Assembly: GCA_016808115.1 (NCBI GenBank) | Contig: JAEQBH010003943.1 | Coordinates: forward strand, 186,001-250,000 | Length of the DNA stretch: 64,000 nt | Reading direction: 5' to 3' | From: Tetrastigma voinierianum | Taxonomy: Eukaryota > Streptophyta > Magnoliopsida > Vitales > Vitaceae | Shown here: piece by piece, positions 12,871 through 26,645 of the stretch | Position numbering within the stretch: the stretch's first letter is position 1 | Layout: every line of letters starts with the position of its first letter | Program-made: the position numbers and the translations under genes | The notes under the pieces: generated by a model | Told to the model about the DNA's origin: nothing | Seen by the model: the letters and a program-made list of their open reading frames with translations, nothing else | The model's database searches: none

Positions 12871-14320
12871 TAATAGGTTAATAGATATGAAATAATCCTT
12901 GAGTAAATTTAGAAAAAATATTATTATCCTTCATGTATTCATAGTCTTTTAAAAAACAAATATATTTATAAGAAAACAAAGATATTTTTATAAAAAATAA
13001 GACTACAAATTAATAGAAAATCAAAATTTCAAAATTGGTTTTCAAAAGGTCTTTTAATCAAATCTTCAAATATATAAATTAGACAGTAAAATAGTGAAAA
13101 CTCATCTAGAAAGTAGAAACAAAGAAAAGCAAAGGATAATTGCCTTTGAATTTGTATTTAAAGTTTAAACTTAGATCAAAGAACTTAAACTTCCATAAAT
13201 TTATAAGTTACACTTTATGCAACAGCTAGAGATAATATGAAAAAAAAAATTTATTTTATTATTTTATACCTTAATTTGATCTCCTTATCGGGAATTTGGA
13301 ATCTACAAAACCCATAATTGAATGAAAAGTGTATCCCATATCGAATGAAAACAAGATGGGAGATGAGTTTAAATAGTTAAGTCTGGAGAATGGGTTTTGG
13401 CACGAGGCACCCGGCTGTGTGGAAGGGGAGAGGACTGTAGCCAAGTAGGTCGAGTTTCCCCCTCCATGCCTTGCCAGTGGTTGTCGGCGGCTCAGTTTTT
13501 GAGTCCCTTACTTTTTGGTTTATTTTTTCGAATAGACCGTTATTTAGATCATTTTTTTGACCCATTATGTTCGTGGGGCTGCTCGTGGCATATATATACT
13601 CCTGCTTTTCCCATTTTTTTTTTTTGCGAAATTCTCGACCCCGACCGTCGTCTGTTGCTCGTTTGTGCGATTGTTGCCGAACAATTGAGTTTGTCGAATC
13701 ATACATTTGCGTATCGACAGGCTTGGTCAGATTCCCTGCCGGGAGGCGGGTTGTATGTTTTATCTTGTCTTGAGTTGAGGTGGTGTCTTGCAGGATATAA
13801 CGTTATTTCGTTGGACTCGGATCTAACATTCTAATTATTTATTTGTATTACTGCTTTTAAATTTGTTTCCTTGACATTTTAGTCTAGTACACGAACATCA
13901 CCGACTACACTCCTCACACTTATTGAATTGAAGGGTGTGGGATGGGCATCAAATCATGCATTTTCAGGATATAATGGACATAAATTTAAAAGGGTAATTA
14001 AAAGGGTTAATATTCCTGTCAAGCTGAGGGTTGAGCACAGTTGATATCCAATATTGGATTAGTTTGAATTCAAAAAGTTGCCAATCACCTCTCCCTTAAC
14101 CTCTCTCTTGTTTGAATCAATTCACTTTTGACACATTTTTTCACACACAATCATATTGAATCAGTGTGATCATTAGTCACCTGAACTTCTGCTTTGGACT
14201 TTGGGAATCCCCCTAAAACAAAACAAAAAAAACACTATTAGGATTCATTTAATTTAATCAAGTCTTAACAAATTGTTAATCCATATTATTTTCCTTTTTT
14301 TTTTTAAATATTTATGAATG

Positions 14321-14321
<1 letters not shown>

Positions 14322-14381
<60 letters not shown>
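14322..14381. repeat. (TA)n microsatellite
   Basis: About 30 TA units. ORFs through it encode only Ile-Tyr repeats and are not genes. Confidence 0.95.
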
Positions 14382-14385
<4 letters not shown>

Positions 14386-17300
14386 TTTTCGAGCATCTCT
14401 GAACTTGGACCCTCCGACAAACTTAATCAAATCCCATTTGATTCAGATCTTAAGGATTAGTGTTCAATCAGTTGACATAGATCCCAATGCAATCAAACAC
14501 ATAAATAAAGGATTAAATAAGTTGATTAGTCAAAATTTGGGAACAAAAAGCCAATTTGTGACCTACCACAATGGCATAAAAAAAAAAAGAAAAAGAAAAA
14601 AAAGAAAAGCATGTTTAGCAAAAATATCAATATTTTGGTGTGTGCATTTCTCTTTTGTCACCATTCAAACCTCTTTTGCAGGCAAAGGGATGTTTTCAAA
14701 GGCCAAAAAAGAGTACATAAGGACAATGGTTTCTTGATGGGTTAGGCTTTTAAGGAGGACAAACAATTATTTGGTTGCAAAAGAAGGGTCCATACTTCAA
14801 ATTATGCAGTAAAGTATGGTGCAAACTTAGAGAAAATCATTCTTGTTCAACCACTTTATTTATTTATTTTTCTTAAAGCCCTTTTGTTTGTTTGTTTGTA
14901 TATCAGGGCTTTTAAAGGGATTAGGTTAAAGTCCATTTGTGAATTATCTATTTGTCTCTTATTTTATTTTATTTTTGTCTTTAATTATAAAGGGTAGTAT
15001 TGTCATTTTGAGTACTATATCACTAGCTTTCTTTTTTTCTCTTAATTCAAATAATAAATAACAAAATTACAACATTATTATAATAATTATTAAAAAATGA
15101 TTACATTTCTTGATTCAATTCATTATGTTATATAACACAAGATGTTAAATAACTATAGACTAAAATTCATTAATTAGTCATGTAATCAATTCAATTAATT
15201 TTATCTAATCTTATTACAAGCTTATTTGAAAGCTGCTTTATCTTTGATAAAAAGGATTTAGGATTGAGAAAAAAATGTGTTAAGCTGGGATTGGTTGATT
15301 GGTTCGACCCCCTCCCTTATAATATAAAATTTTAAATAAAAAATATTTTAATTATAAAATAACACTTTTCATAAAAATAAATTACAAATATTTATAGTAT
15401 TTTATTTAATAAATTCTAAAAATTTTAAAATAAAAATGAAAAATTGTTGACAAATTTAAAATAAGGATCTCACCCTATGAAAACTTCCTTATACTTGTTG
15501 AAAAAACTAATTCTCATCTCAGTTCCATTTAAAAAAAATGTTATTTAATTAAAAAGACCTTGTAGAAATTGAGTTTCTTAAAACTATTCCTTCATCAATT
15601 TTCTACCATTAAAATACCTTGTTTTCTTATAAAAATAATATTTTATTTCAAAAGATACATGTAAATACACAAAATAATAAATAACATTTTAATTTAAAAT
15701 GAGTTATTTCTCAAAAAAAAAAAAAAAAAACATGGGAAGTGTTAAATTCACAAATGTTGACTTATTTGTAATGTTTTAAAAATAGAACAAATGACTAAAT
15801 TGAAAAGTTACTAATTTACCGTTTAAGGATTGAATCACGTTCAAATTGGATCGAAACATGATTGAAAAGGTCATCGATAGATAATCTAATCGATTGGATT
15901 AATCGTTCCAATAGGTAATTAAAAGAAGATGACAAATATGATAAATTAACTGTTACATTAAAATTAATATATTTTATAAATAATTAAAATACTATATATT
16001 TTTTTATTGCTTATTTTATTAAAAGTATTGTTATTATTATTATTCTTATTATACATTAAATTATAAAATTAAATAAAATTTAAATTATAAATGGTCTAAG
16101 TGTGGCAAGGTGGGAATCAAGAATAATTGAACCCACCTTAAATTTGAAAAAAAAAAAACATATTCATTTGACCAAATAGCAAATCCATCCTAGTAGTAGT
16201 AGGACATGGTAGGTCAGTGTGTACTCAAAGAAACTTGCCTTATTGTCATTCCTAATCCCATACTAATCTAGTAGCCATCCTTATCCAAAGCCAATCTTCT
16301 TTCTACTTTAATGTTTTTCAATATCATTTATAAAAAAGGGTTAGTTTTATTAGCCAAGTGATTAATTTTTTTATCCTATGTCTTAAGCGGGTCCGTGTAC
16401 ATACGAAAAACATATTTTGTTGTAATGAATATTTTTCCATTCCAACTCTTATATAAAGTGAGCTTCTCATGCTCAAAGTGGTATCCATTTTCTTTTCTAA
16501 GTTTTGTGTGTTAGGAAAGTTAGATCAGTTTATTAATACGAAGGTATTATTAAATACGGTGATAGGTTGAGCATATTTTCAGTTAAATTAAGTAGCATCG
16601 GTGTTATGGTCTTTATTTATATGCCGTTTTATCCTGGGAGATAGACGTCCATCTTATAGTCTCCAAACACTAGAGGAGACAACGAATATGTTTTAAGAAT
16701 ATTATAACTACTCACGAGCCTCGCATCCTCAATCTCTCATTTTCTTTTTTTGTAATTTTTTCTTTCCCTTGTCATTTTGTTTTCGTGTATTTGCAAACAA
16801 AGTTTTGTAACATATTTAAGTCATCCTCAGCATGTAGGACAAATGCCACATTGAATCAGGGATGGAATGGCTAAAGCACTCTACCATATAACACAACCCG
16901 CATTCTCAAAATCAACTCGGTGATCTTCGGCTAAGCTTAAGATATCATAACTGGACATCTCACTTACACGCTCGGATTTGATAGTGATTAAGTTTTTAAC
17001 TCACCGTATATGCCTGTTTAGATTAATATTCACTAAAATAATCACAAGAAAAACAAAAATAAATATTTGACCAAAGTCACTCAAAGATTTGCTGAAAATG
17101 AAAATGAAATGAAATTGTTTGAACATGGGACAACAATAAAAATTATTAAATTATTATGAAATTAAAATAAATAAACATCTACTAGGAATCCTATGAAGAG
17201 TATGTACAAAGTCATCCTCAGGAGATTGTTAGAAGTTTAACTCTCACACATGCTTAGGTTAAATGGAGACATATGACCTAATTTTTCTCTTATTAAATAT

Positions 17301-18417
17301 AAAAGCTCTAATATGCAAGTTGCTTACACCTAACTTTTGTTTGTTGATACCTTCCAAGATGATATTGCAATGTTGCCTTTTTAGGAGCTTGTGATATTAC
17401 AATTTGAACTTTATATTCCATAGCTTGGTTAAGAGGTATAAAATTAAAATAATAATAATAATAATAAAATTTAGAAATTATAACATTTGTTTGCTTGACA
17501 TGATACATAAAATAATGAAAAAATATTTTGAAAATAATTACAAATTATGAAAATTTTATAACACTTAAGTGGCATAAAAAAAAAAAAATACAAGAAAAAC
17601 AAAATCATATACTTTTTTTAGAGGTATAAATTGTTTTATTTTATATTTTTCCAAATATTTAAAAGGTACTTTTAGAAATCATGTATTAATGGTAAAAATT
17701 AATTTACTCCAAACATTCTTTCTTGCAAAGTAATCTCAAGAATCCACACTTTTTGACCATTGTAGGGGCATAATTGTTATTTTTTTTTCCTTCAAAAATT
17801 GAAAATAAAAATTTGGTTGGTGATTTTATGATATGGGTCATGGACTCATCAACAAATGAATACATGGAATTTTGTATTTTACTTTTGGGTATTTGGACAC
17901 ATGCCAAGGGCTAAGACAATGACATTGCATTTTTTTTCTTTATGGATTTGGTGTTTGGGACAAGAAAGGCATATTCACTATCAATTGTTCCTTGACCAGC
18001 CTACAAATTTTTTTTTTTCTTTTTCTATTGGCAATAAAAAATTATTATAATTTTTCATATTTGTCATTTTAAGAAATATTATATGGTAAAACAATTATAA
18101 TAATTTGTATTTTTAAGAGACATGATATTTGTAGTCTTCTAGGTCATTGAAAGTGAGACATGTGTATCATTTAGTATATTTTGGAAATCAAGGAAATTTG
18201 ATGAAGGAATGTCTAAACCTAACATCCATTCCATTTTTGTCTTTTTTTCCTTTTTTTTCATATTGGGTAGGACTAAAGATATAACCAATATAGTAATAAT
18301 GTATACATCTCAATGATTAACCCAAGCTGCTGTATCTTAATGATATAAAGGCAAGTCCAGCTGATATCTACTGTCCAAACCCATTTCTCACTTCTTTATT
18401 TTTCCCTTTTCCACTCT

Positions 18418-18590
18418 TTCTCTCTCTCTCTCTCTGAAAAAATTTTGAAAACAGCACTACCTACAGAGGCATACACAACCCTGAAATAGAGGGACAAAGC
18501 TTTGAAGAGAAAAGATTAGTGTTTAATGCCCACCAACCCCTCTGAGCTCTCTCTCTCTCTCTCTTTCTTCCCCTCTCTCTCTCTCTAAAC
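18418..18590. repeat. CT-rich leader tracts upstream of the HIPP locus
   Basis: Several (CT)n runs (about 18,418-18,437, 18,548-18,565 and 18,573-18,587) lie just upstream of the ATG at 18685. Pyrimidine tracts are common in plant 5' leaders, which supports this being a former promoter and 5' UTR. Confidence 0.6.
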
Positions 18591-18684
18591 TTAAAAGCTT
18601 GTAGCTACCATCTATTCCAAGCTCAGAGGCTCAGCCTCATTTCCTCTTTCTCATTGTCTCCCTAGGCATTTGTGTGTCATAAGA

Positions 18685-20451
18685 ATGAGTAAACAGGAAT
18701 TCTTGAAGTCTCAGGTACACACCATTTTACCTACATTTTTCATTTTCTATTACTTTTTGATGATCTGAAATCTGAAATCAATTTCTTGTTTGATGTTGGG
18801 TTTTATTTCCCATGTAGAATGTTGTTCTCAAAGTTAATATACACTGTGATGGGTGTAAGCAGAAAGTAAAGAAACTGTTGCAGAAAATTGATGGTATTTT
18901 CCTCAATGTCTTACTATTTATTTGGGAATCTAAGTATGAAATGCATGCATTTATTTGGGAATTTGAGCTGATTTTGTTTCTTGGGGGGTGGTTTTCTTCT
19001 AGGGGTGTATACTACCATCATAGATGCAGATCAAGGGAAAGTGACAGTGTCAGGGTGTGTAGATCCAGCCACACTCATAAGGAAGCTTGTGAAAAAAGGG
19101 AAATATGCAGAGCTATGGGGAGTTCAGAAGGGTCCAAATCATCTCAATATTCACTAGTTCAAGATTATTTGATGGTAATGGTAGTAAAATTGGAAAAGAC
19201 AACAATCTCAAAGGGTGGCCAACAACAGCTGACATTCTACAGCAGATGAAAGGGTCAAGGACATGAAAATTGCATTGATTCAGAGATTAAGATTGACCTC
19301 AAGGATCATAAAAAATATCAGTTCAACAGCCTTCAGCTACTGGATGATGATTATGATGACGATGATGAAAGCGATTTTGATGATTTTGATGATGAAGATG
19401 ATGATGTGTGATGATGATCACGATGATCACCACCATGCCAAATCCACCTTCAGATTGTTTATGCCTGTGTCCATGTCCATGATAGACCAGTGTTAGGCCG
19501 CCTCTGCTCTCTATTGGGCCCAATGGGCCTAATGGGATGCCCATGTCCATGATGGGTGGTAAGGGCCATATGCCTCCTCATGGGCCTAATGGGCCTAATG
19601 GGATGATGATGATGAATGGGCATCATCAAGCCACGAATGACAAGAAGGGTGGGAATGGCAAGAAAGGTGGTGGTGTTATTGATATCCCTATAAACATGAA
19701 GGGCATGGGTGGAAAGAGTGATGGAAAAAATGACAATGGAGGGAAAAAAGGTGGCTGTGGGAATAACATCAAAGGAGGAGCAACCCAAAATCAGGGTGGT
19801 GGGGCTGCTAAAAATGGTGGCAAAAATGGTGGGGTGTCACTAGGAGATGCTAAAAATGCTAACAATGGTGGTGGAGGAGGAAACAAGAAGGGTGGCAATG
19901 GCAATCATGGTGGAGGTGGAAACAGTAATGGAAATATGAGCAAGAAAGGGGGAGGAGGAAAGAACGAGGAGATCAATAAGCAAAATGGGTTCCATGAAAT
20001 TGATGTTGGTGGTCATCATGGCAATGGGGGTGGAAACATGGGCCAGATTGGCAAAATGGGTCAGATGAACCAGATGGGTAAAATGGGCCACATGAACCAG
20101 ATGGGCCAAATGGGCCAAATGGGTCAAATGGGTCAAATGGGTAATTACCCAATGGGCCAAATGAGGAATATTCCGGCAGTGCAGGGTCTACCTGCACCCT
20201 CAGCCATGAACCAAGCATACTACCAAGGGATGGGGGCAGGGAACCCCTACCAACAACAGTACATGGCCATGATGAATCATCAGCAGAGGGCGAATCCCAA
20301 TGAGATGTTCCAACCAATGATGTACGCTCGGCCCCAGCCGGCGATCAACTACGGGCCCCTGCCGGCGGTGATGCAGCAGCAGTATCCGGTCGATGACTCT
20401 TACACTCATTTCTTCAGCGATGAGAACACTAGTAGTTGCAGCATCATGTGA
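18685..20451 (+). pseudogene. HIPP-type metallochaperone locus, disrupted in the middle
   Basis: Exon 1 (18685-18714, MSKQEFLKSQ), exon 2 (18818-18893) and exon 3 (from 19003) splice cleanly. They give a complete HMA domain with the metal-binding motif HCDGC (Cys20, Cys23) and the typical ending KYAELWG. Reading then meets TAG at 19155, where family members usually carry CAG. Homology continues in a second frame (19157-19402, acidic DDDYDDDDESDF region, with a TGA at 19247). It moves to a third frame (about 19406-19482) and finally to the frame of 19486-20451. That last frame is open for 300+ residues: Gly/Asn/Lys-rich, then Met-Gly-Gln repeats, ending in the CaaX box CSIM. HIPPs bind metals through the HMA Cys pair and are prenylated at the CaaX Cys. 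As written, only a short HMA protein could be made. A real pseudogene is likeliest; assembly indels are the alternative. Confidence 0.75.
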
Positions 20452-23400
20452 CTGTGGCATATTATTAGTCAATATAAGCTTTAATGTTTTGTTGGGTTTG
20501 TGCAAGGTTGATGACAAATATCAAAATATGCCCAAGTATGTTATAACCTTTTGTACCATTGTTCTCTTCTCTTCCATTATATTGTTTCCTTCACAATCAA
20601 AGTCAGTACTAGGGTTTTGATTCTTATTTCAGACTTTGTTGGGTCAATTTTCCATCACTCCATAAGATCACATACCCAAAAAAAGAGGGTGTTGTGGGTT
20701 TTATCAAGAGATGCCTCTATATGTCTTCTTTGAATTAGTTGGAAGCTAATAAGAGGCAATTGAACATCAATCTTCCCTGTTTTATCCAAAACTTAATGTC
20801 TACTTTCTTTCAAATTTTGATGGTGTATGGCTCACTTTCATATTTACGGTGAGTTTATAATTTATCTTTATTCTTACTTTTACAAGTCTTGGGAAATAAA
20901 AGTCAGTTTTAGTTTAGGTTTTTTAAAACTGTTATTGAAAAATAGTTTTTTAAAACACAAATAACACCGTTAAGATGTTTTCTGGAAATTATTATTGCTA
21001 TCTAAATTGAGTGTTTTATGTGTTCTGCATGTTTTTCAAAATAGAAAAGAAATGAAAACCAAATATGTTCCCGTGTTTTTCTTATTTTTTGAAACAAAAA
21101 ATAAAATTTAAAAATTATAAGCAAACATGCCATAAGCTTAGCTTTTTGTAAGCAAACATTGTTAATTTGGCTTAGAATATGAGGGCATCAACTAGCTTCT
21201 TTGGTTATCAAAGGCTCAAAAACACCAAGTTCAAAGAAGATTCTCAATATCTAATCAAAAGATTTCTCATAGTTTAAAAATCCAATAATTGATGGAAAGT
21301 TGTCCTTTCTTCTTTAAAAAATTGTGGAAAATGATTCACTAAACCATTTGCAGTTCAAGATACAAATGACAGAATCCAGGTTCTTTTTCTTTGGATAATA
21401 GAAGTTTATTTTAGATAATAATAATAATTACTTATTTCCAAAAGTACCTTGTCAAATACCCATCTTTTAAAGAAAATAATAAAAACTACTTTCATTGTAA
21501 CTTCTAGGAAGCATGTCAAGGGCTCTACAGAGGCCTTCCTATTTTCATTATAATATATTATATTATATATTTTTGTTACAACCAAATAAGAATGTCTTTT
21601 CTTCCTTCCCTTATATAAGGTTCAAATGAAATTTTTTGGGCTTCTCCCATAATGGATTTTGGGCCTCTAAATGTCTTTTGGCTTCCAAGGGGTCATCTTG
21701 ATGGGCCTATAAAGGCCATGGTATTGAGCCCATTAAGGCAAGCCTAATAAGTGTCCCACATGACCCAGAAGTCATTATGTTGTATATTATTGCTCATGGT
21801 CACTTTAAATTACAGTTCAATTTTTTCTCTATAATTTTATTTTAAACAAAATTTCATTTTATGTAATCATTGATTATTGAACAAAAAATTTCTTTTGTCT
21901 TTAAATATCCTCTATTATTATATATTTATAATTTTTTGAAGAGAAAAAATAATTTATTGATTTAAATTAGTGTCGTTGATGAAATAAATAAATACGTTAA
22001 ACGCCAGAAAGATAGCTAAGCGATAGATTATAATAGTCCAATATGAAAACTATGCATTTGATAGTTGGTTTACAATTTATTAGTGTGTAATTAAATCTTA
22101 CCTGTATTCAGTTCTCTTGTAGCCAAACATCATTTATTTATTATCTCTTGCTCGGATATCACTCTTTTGTTTGAATTGTCTAGCACTTAAGTAAATGTTC
22201 TTGTACTTGATAGAAAATAAAAGCGTGTTATCGAATCGGCAGCGATCTTTGCATCCAGACGATGACTAAATTATGAAAAAATAAATGAAAACTTAGATAT
22301 GTGTGAAATAATCACTTTATTGAGAAAGAAATAAATGGAAAGAAGTGTAGATGAATGATTTTAGGTTAAAAATGACAAAATCATCCATTCTTGGGAAAAA
22401 AATGATAGTAGAAAAAAGTCGAAAAAATGAAAGCAGGATTTAAAGATATTTATCAAGACTATAGTACAGAATTATGAACTATTGCTAATATTTTATTTTT
22501 AAACATATATAGCAAAAAAAAAAAAAAATCATATTTTAACAAAAAATTGATTGACAAAAGTACTTTTCCCGTATTTTTGTTTTTTGTTTTAAAGAACAGA
22601 AAATTGATCTTCAAAATAGTTATCAAACATAGTCTTAAATACTTAAATAACAAGGCATATCAAAACTAATAACACAGAACATGAAGTGAATTATTAATGA
22701 AACTTGATGGCCCATTAGTTAAGAAGTTCTGCCAGGTTCAAGATTAAAGCTGCCTGAGTGGGGACCAAGAGTGGGGGACTTTTCTAACATAAGAATGAGC
22801 TATCTTCATTTTTCTATGTTTGAAACATGAAAAGAAATTAAGCATGAGAGGGAGAGGGATGAGGACTTTAAAAAACCAATCCATTTTTATATTTTCATAT
22901 TGCGTCTAGTCGAGTCGAGTCAACCCACTTGAATGCCCAAACCAATTCCAACAAAAACTCAAAAAACAATTTTGGTCTAAAAAAAAGACTAAGAAATTAC
23001 TCAAACAATTGTGACATCACATTATAATATGCTACAAACGTCAATTATGATTGCATCACATATACTTTAGGTTCACAAAATGTTTTCTTTAATTTTGAAT
23101 TTTGTATATCATGTTTCTCTAAAGAATTATTTTAGGGTGTTGGGCATATCGCCATGAGAATATGCAATGTCACAAATAATTGGAAAAAGAACATGATTGG
23201 AAGGTGAGGATGAAGATTAATTGAAGGAAGAATATTCCATGTGGAAGATGTTCCACGTTTAGCTGTGATTCAAAGCTATGGAGAAACTCGAAGTATGAAC
23301 TCTTTCGGCAAAGCTCATCAATTATTCTCTTCTCTTTGCTCTTTATTCTTTTTTACCCTCTTAATATATACTTTATGTATATGATACTTATATATGGATT

Positions 23401-23600
23401 GATTACCATACATGGTGCTCAAAGTATCATTTCGTTATATATTCTAAAGCTACTTTCAGATATAATAGTTTTACTTTTATTTAACAATCTTTTATTATTA
23501 TTATTATTTAAAAAAAAAACCTCCCATCAATTTTTTTACACCAATTTCTAGTCAACGCATTTTCCAAAAAAAAAAAAAAGATCCATGTAACATTACGAAA
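20452..23600. other. Intergenic region, no gene seen
   Basis: AT-rich DNA without recognisable coding sequence. A GGTTCAAGATT string near 22,735 faintly resembles a SINE B box but lacks support. The first few hundred bases would be the 3' UTR of the HIPP locus. Confidence 0.5.
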
Positions 23601-23605
23601 GAAAT

Positions 23606-23944
23606 TGTTGTGTTAATGCATCAAATAAATCAACAAGTAGAATAATTAAATACAGAAAATGAAAGATAACACAAGAAATTTAACAAGGTTTGGTATAAAT
23701 ACACCTATGTCCTCAGGTGCCATCGAAAAACTTTTACTAATAAAAGAGAATTACAAACTTTGAGCTACAAATCAATTTATTAAGAAATTAGGCAAAAAAG
23801 TAAATACCTAAGTAGTTTGGGCAATCTTACAAATCTTTCGAAGGAAATGTATGAATATTACAAGAGGAAAAACCCTTTTATGAATTGGAGGTAAGACAAG
23901 CCCTCTTTATAGATGTGGGGATTTGCATATAAGACAAATTAACA
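23606..23944 (-). repeat. Copia-A 3' LTR
   Basis: Starts TGTTG and ends ATTAACA on the + strand. It aligns by eye along its whole length with 30,051-30,399, for example TTACAAACTTTGAGCTACAA and AAGTAAATACCTAAGTA. The purine-rich stretch next to it on the minus strand (AGGTAGAGA) is a likely polypurine tract. Confidence 0.85.
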
Positions 23945-24769
23945 AATCTCTACCTTGATGAATATGTCAATCACACCTCGAAACTTTTATTTTCTAATGA
24001 AAGCAACAACGCCTCCAAATGCTCTCAAAGACGCAGTCAAACTTTCGCAATGTTGATAAAGTCCAAACAATGATTGAACTTGATTGTTGTCACCACCTTA
24101 ATCAACATATTTGCGGGATTCTCGATAGTCAATCCTTACGAAATAAAGTTAGTCATTCACTAATAATCTCACAAAATGATACTTGAACATCAATGCGCCG
24201 ATACAAACATGGTGTTGGATTCTTTGCTAAACCAAATACTGTGGTCAATATCATAATAAATAGAATTTGCCGACCGACCCCGATTCATCGATAGTCCCCA
24301 CTCCTAACCAAACCCCTTCACTACGGCCTCGATCAATGCCATGTACTTTAATAGTAGACAAAGAAACTATAGATTGTAAAGTGGACTTCCAACTCTGTAG
24401 TGCTCTACAGTAAACATAGCAGTTGTGGTAGTCATTGTCAGTCACCAACATTACACGAATGCATATGATATATGTGGTTACTGGATCATCTATTTTCAAA
24501 AAGACTAAGCTAACATCTATGGTTTTTCAACAAAGTCTGCATATTCCATTTCCTCCTACTAATGTCTTTACGGGATCATTACTTACTGCACTCATTATAG
24601 CATGTGAAATGTATAGTCTTGTACACACCATAGAATACATTAGATTACCAACAGCATTAGCATATGGAACTCGAGACATACATTCTCGTTCCTCATCTAA
24701 ACTAGGAGACAAAGATGCACTAAGTTTCATATGAGGTGTCAATGAGAAATCATTTAAAGAATAAAATAA

Positions 24770-26645
24770 TTGATAAAAATCCAGGTACTAGATCTTGGAT
24801 GACGAACGGACTTCGCCGTTGGAATTGTCTCGTGAAATCTAGCTAACACGTCGAATTTCCTTCGAATTAGAAGCGATTCCATAATTTTACGTTTCGGTGC
24901 CAGTTGTGGTGCGTGCATGGTTTAGAGCATGGTGTGACGAGTCACATAACATGCTCACATAACGCGTATTCCGTGAGTAGAGAGGATGAAAATGGATGGG
25001 TAGAGATACGTCTGTGTCAGTAAGGTTAAGACATGGATAGCGTGTAGAGTGTTAATGTAGGAAAAATGAGCAAATGTGGTCTTCTTCCAAAGAAAGGAAA
25101 ACGTCTGGAAAATGAAGATCTGAAAGTTAGGTTTTGTGATTTTTCGAGAGAAAGTGCCTTCTTTTTAAGATCGAGGCGATGGATGTTGATTTGTGAGCGA
25201 AGAAGAAAAGTTACAACGGAAAGAACCTTAGCGTATTACCGCAGTTGGTTTAAATAGCTCATGAGGTAAGTTCTATCCTACTTGTTTTACCCTTTGTTTA
25301 AGTGTTTTGTGATCACTTGTGTTGGTTTGAGTAGTAGTACGGCCGGTTGGTCGGTCGAATCTTAGGCAGAAGTGTGGGGAAATTTTGGGACCAGCTAGAC
25401 TGATCCGTGACCAGTGTAAGGGCCCCATTTTGGAATTGTGTTGTAATTGTGTAATAAATTGTGTTTTGGTGAGTAGGAGACCGAGAAATGGGCATGGAAT
25501 TCGGTCTACAGTGGAGCTGGAGTGTTGGGTGATGTATTTTGCCATGGTGACTGTTCAGTTTTAGGACGATTAAAATCAGTCCGGGTTTGTGTGGTGGACA
25601 GCGTCCATGTGTGGTGTGTATGAGATTGGTTGAAAATGAATAAACAGTTGGTAAGATAGATGGTTAATACATAAGCTTGAGGTGTTAACATGATGTCACA
25701 ATTATATGGAATATAATTGTGTGTGTAGGCCATTGGAGATGAGATTGTGATTTTCTCAAGTGAGCTAATTTGGGAGTTGCTTGATTAAAATTGAATTACA
25801 TGTTGTGTGATTGCATATTTGATATGTTGGTTGGATTGTGTTGAAATGGCATAATGCATTCATATGCACCGGGTAACCTAGAAATTAGGTGTGGGTGTAT
25901 GACATGAATTAAAATAAAAACGAACATGGTTGCGAAAGGATTTCAGGATGATTTCTGGAGAATGGGGTTGGGAGGCGATTCAATGGATCATTTGGTTCAG
26001 GGACCATGACGTTTGAAGTTCTCCAACACGTGCGCCTCGGAGGGTAGTCCGTATTTTTAGAAACTTCGGTGGTGTATTTTAGAACAACAGGTTTGTTTTG
26101 AAAATGGTGTTTCTCATACATGGCTTAAGCCCGGTATGGGGTGATGAGGACTCAAGACATAGAGATGCTGTGTGATTGTTGAAGTAGGATCACGTGTTTA
26201 CTTGAGTGTGTGTTTAGGTGGATCATTGCGTATCTGGCTTAGGTGGGAGTACCCATTTAGGTAATTCACTGTGATAAGCTGTACTATCCGAAGGAATATT
26301 ATTTCGGTCTGAGGGCGTTGAGAGGCGAAGCTCATTTTAGGCCCAGATTTTGAAGAAAAGCAGGTTGTGACGATGGTTTTGGTATAACATGTATTAGAAT
26401 TGTAATTTACAATATGTGTTTGTATTAAGAAAGAAATGTTTCTTGGTAACTAGAAAATAGTTGGTGTATGCTCTTCCGATGCAGTATTGGTTTTATGGGC
26501 CCCAGTGGCCATTTTATAATGTGTGTGTCATGTCTGAGGCGTATAGATTTTAAGCGGGTTGACGGGTTGTCGACGGACACCACGGAGTTTGGGGGCGTCA
26601 TGAGGAAGCGAGTGGGCGCATGTTTGACTTCTCTGAAATGTTGAA
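24770..26645. mobile_element. Insertion in copia-A, LTR-like, family unknown
   Basis: Copia reverse transcriptase homology stops at about 26,650 (minus, QYSKKVLHCFNM) and resumes at 24,742. The intervening ~1.9 kb has less AT-rich base composition and no protein domain. It resembles the non-coding LTR of a larger retroelement. A motif near its left end (CTCGTGAAATCTAGCTA) recurs with few changes near 62,762. Exact ends are not fixed. Confidence 0.6.

Larger units (their letters stand above)
10240..18400. other. Intergenic region between ligase and HIPP loci
   Basis: No gene recognised. It contains TA repeats (11286-11306, 14322-14381), a Harbinger-type MITE (12485-12870), and two segments less AT-rich than their surroundings (about 11,880-12,310 and 13,390-13,830). 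Neither of the latter has a recognisable protein. The ORFs crossing the TA tract near 14.3 kb are artefacts of the repeat. Confidence 0.55.

Noticed and set aside
14318..14737. ORF of 139 codons starting in a TA tract
   Set aside because: The first part is Ile-Tyr from the microsatellite and the rest has no homology or coding character.
19840..20317. Minus-strand ORFs opposite the HIPP tail
   Set aside because: His/Leu- or Pro/Phe-rich reading of the complementary strand of a Gly/Met/Asn-rich coding repeat; shadows of the real frame.
22690..22790. SINE-like B box GGTTCAAGATT
   Set aside because: No convincing A box, tail or target duplication.
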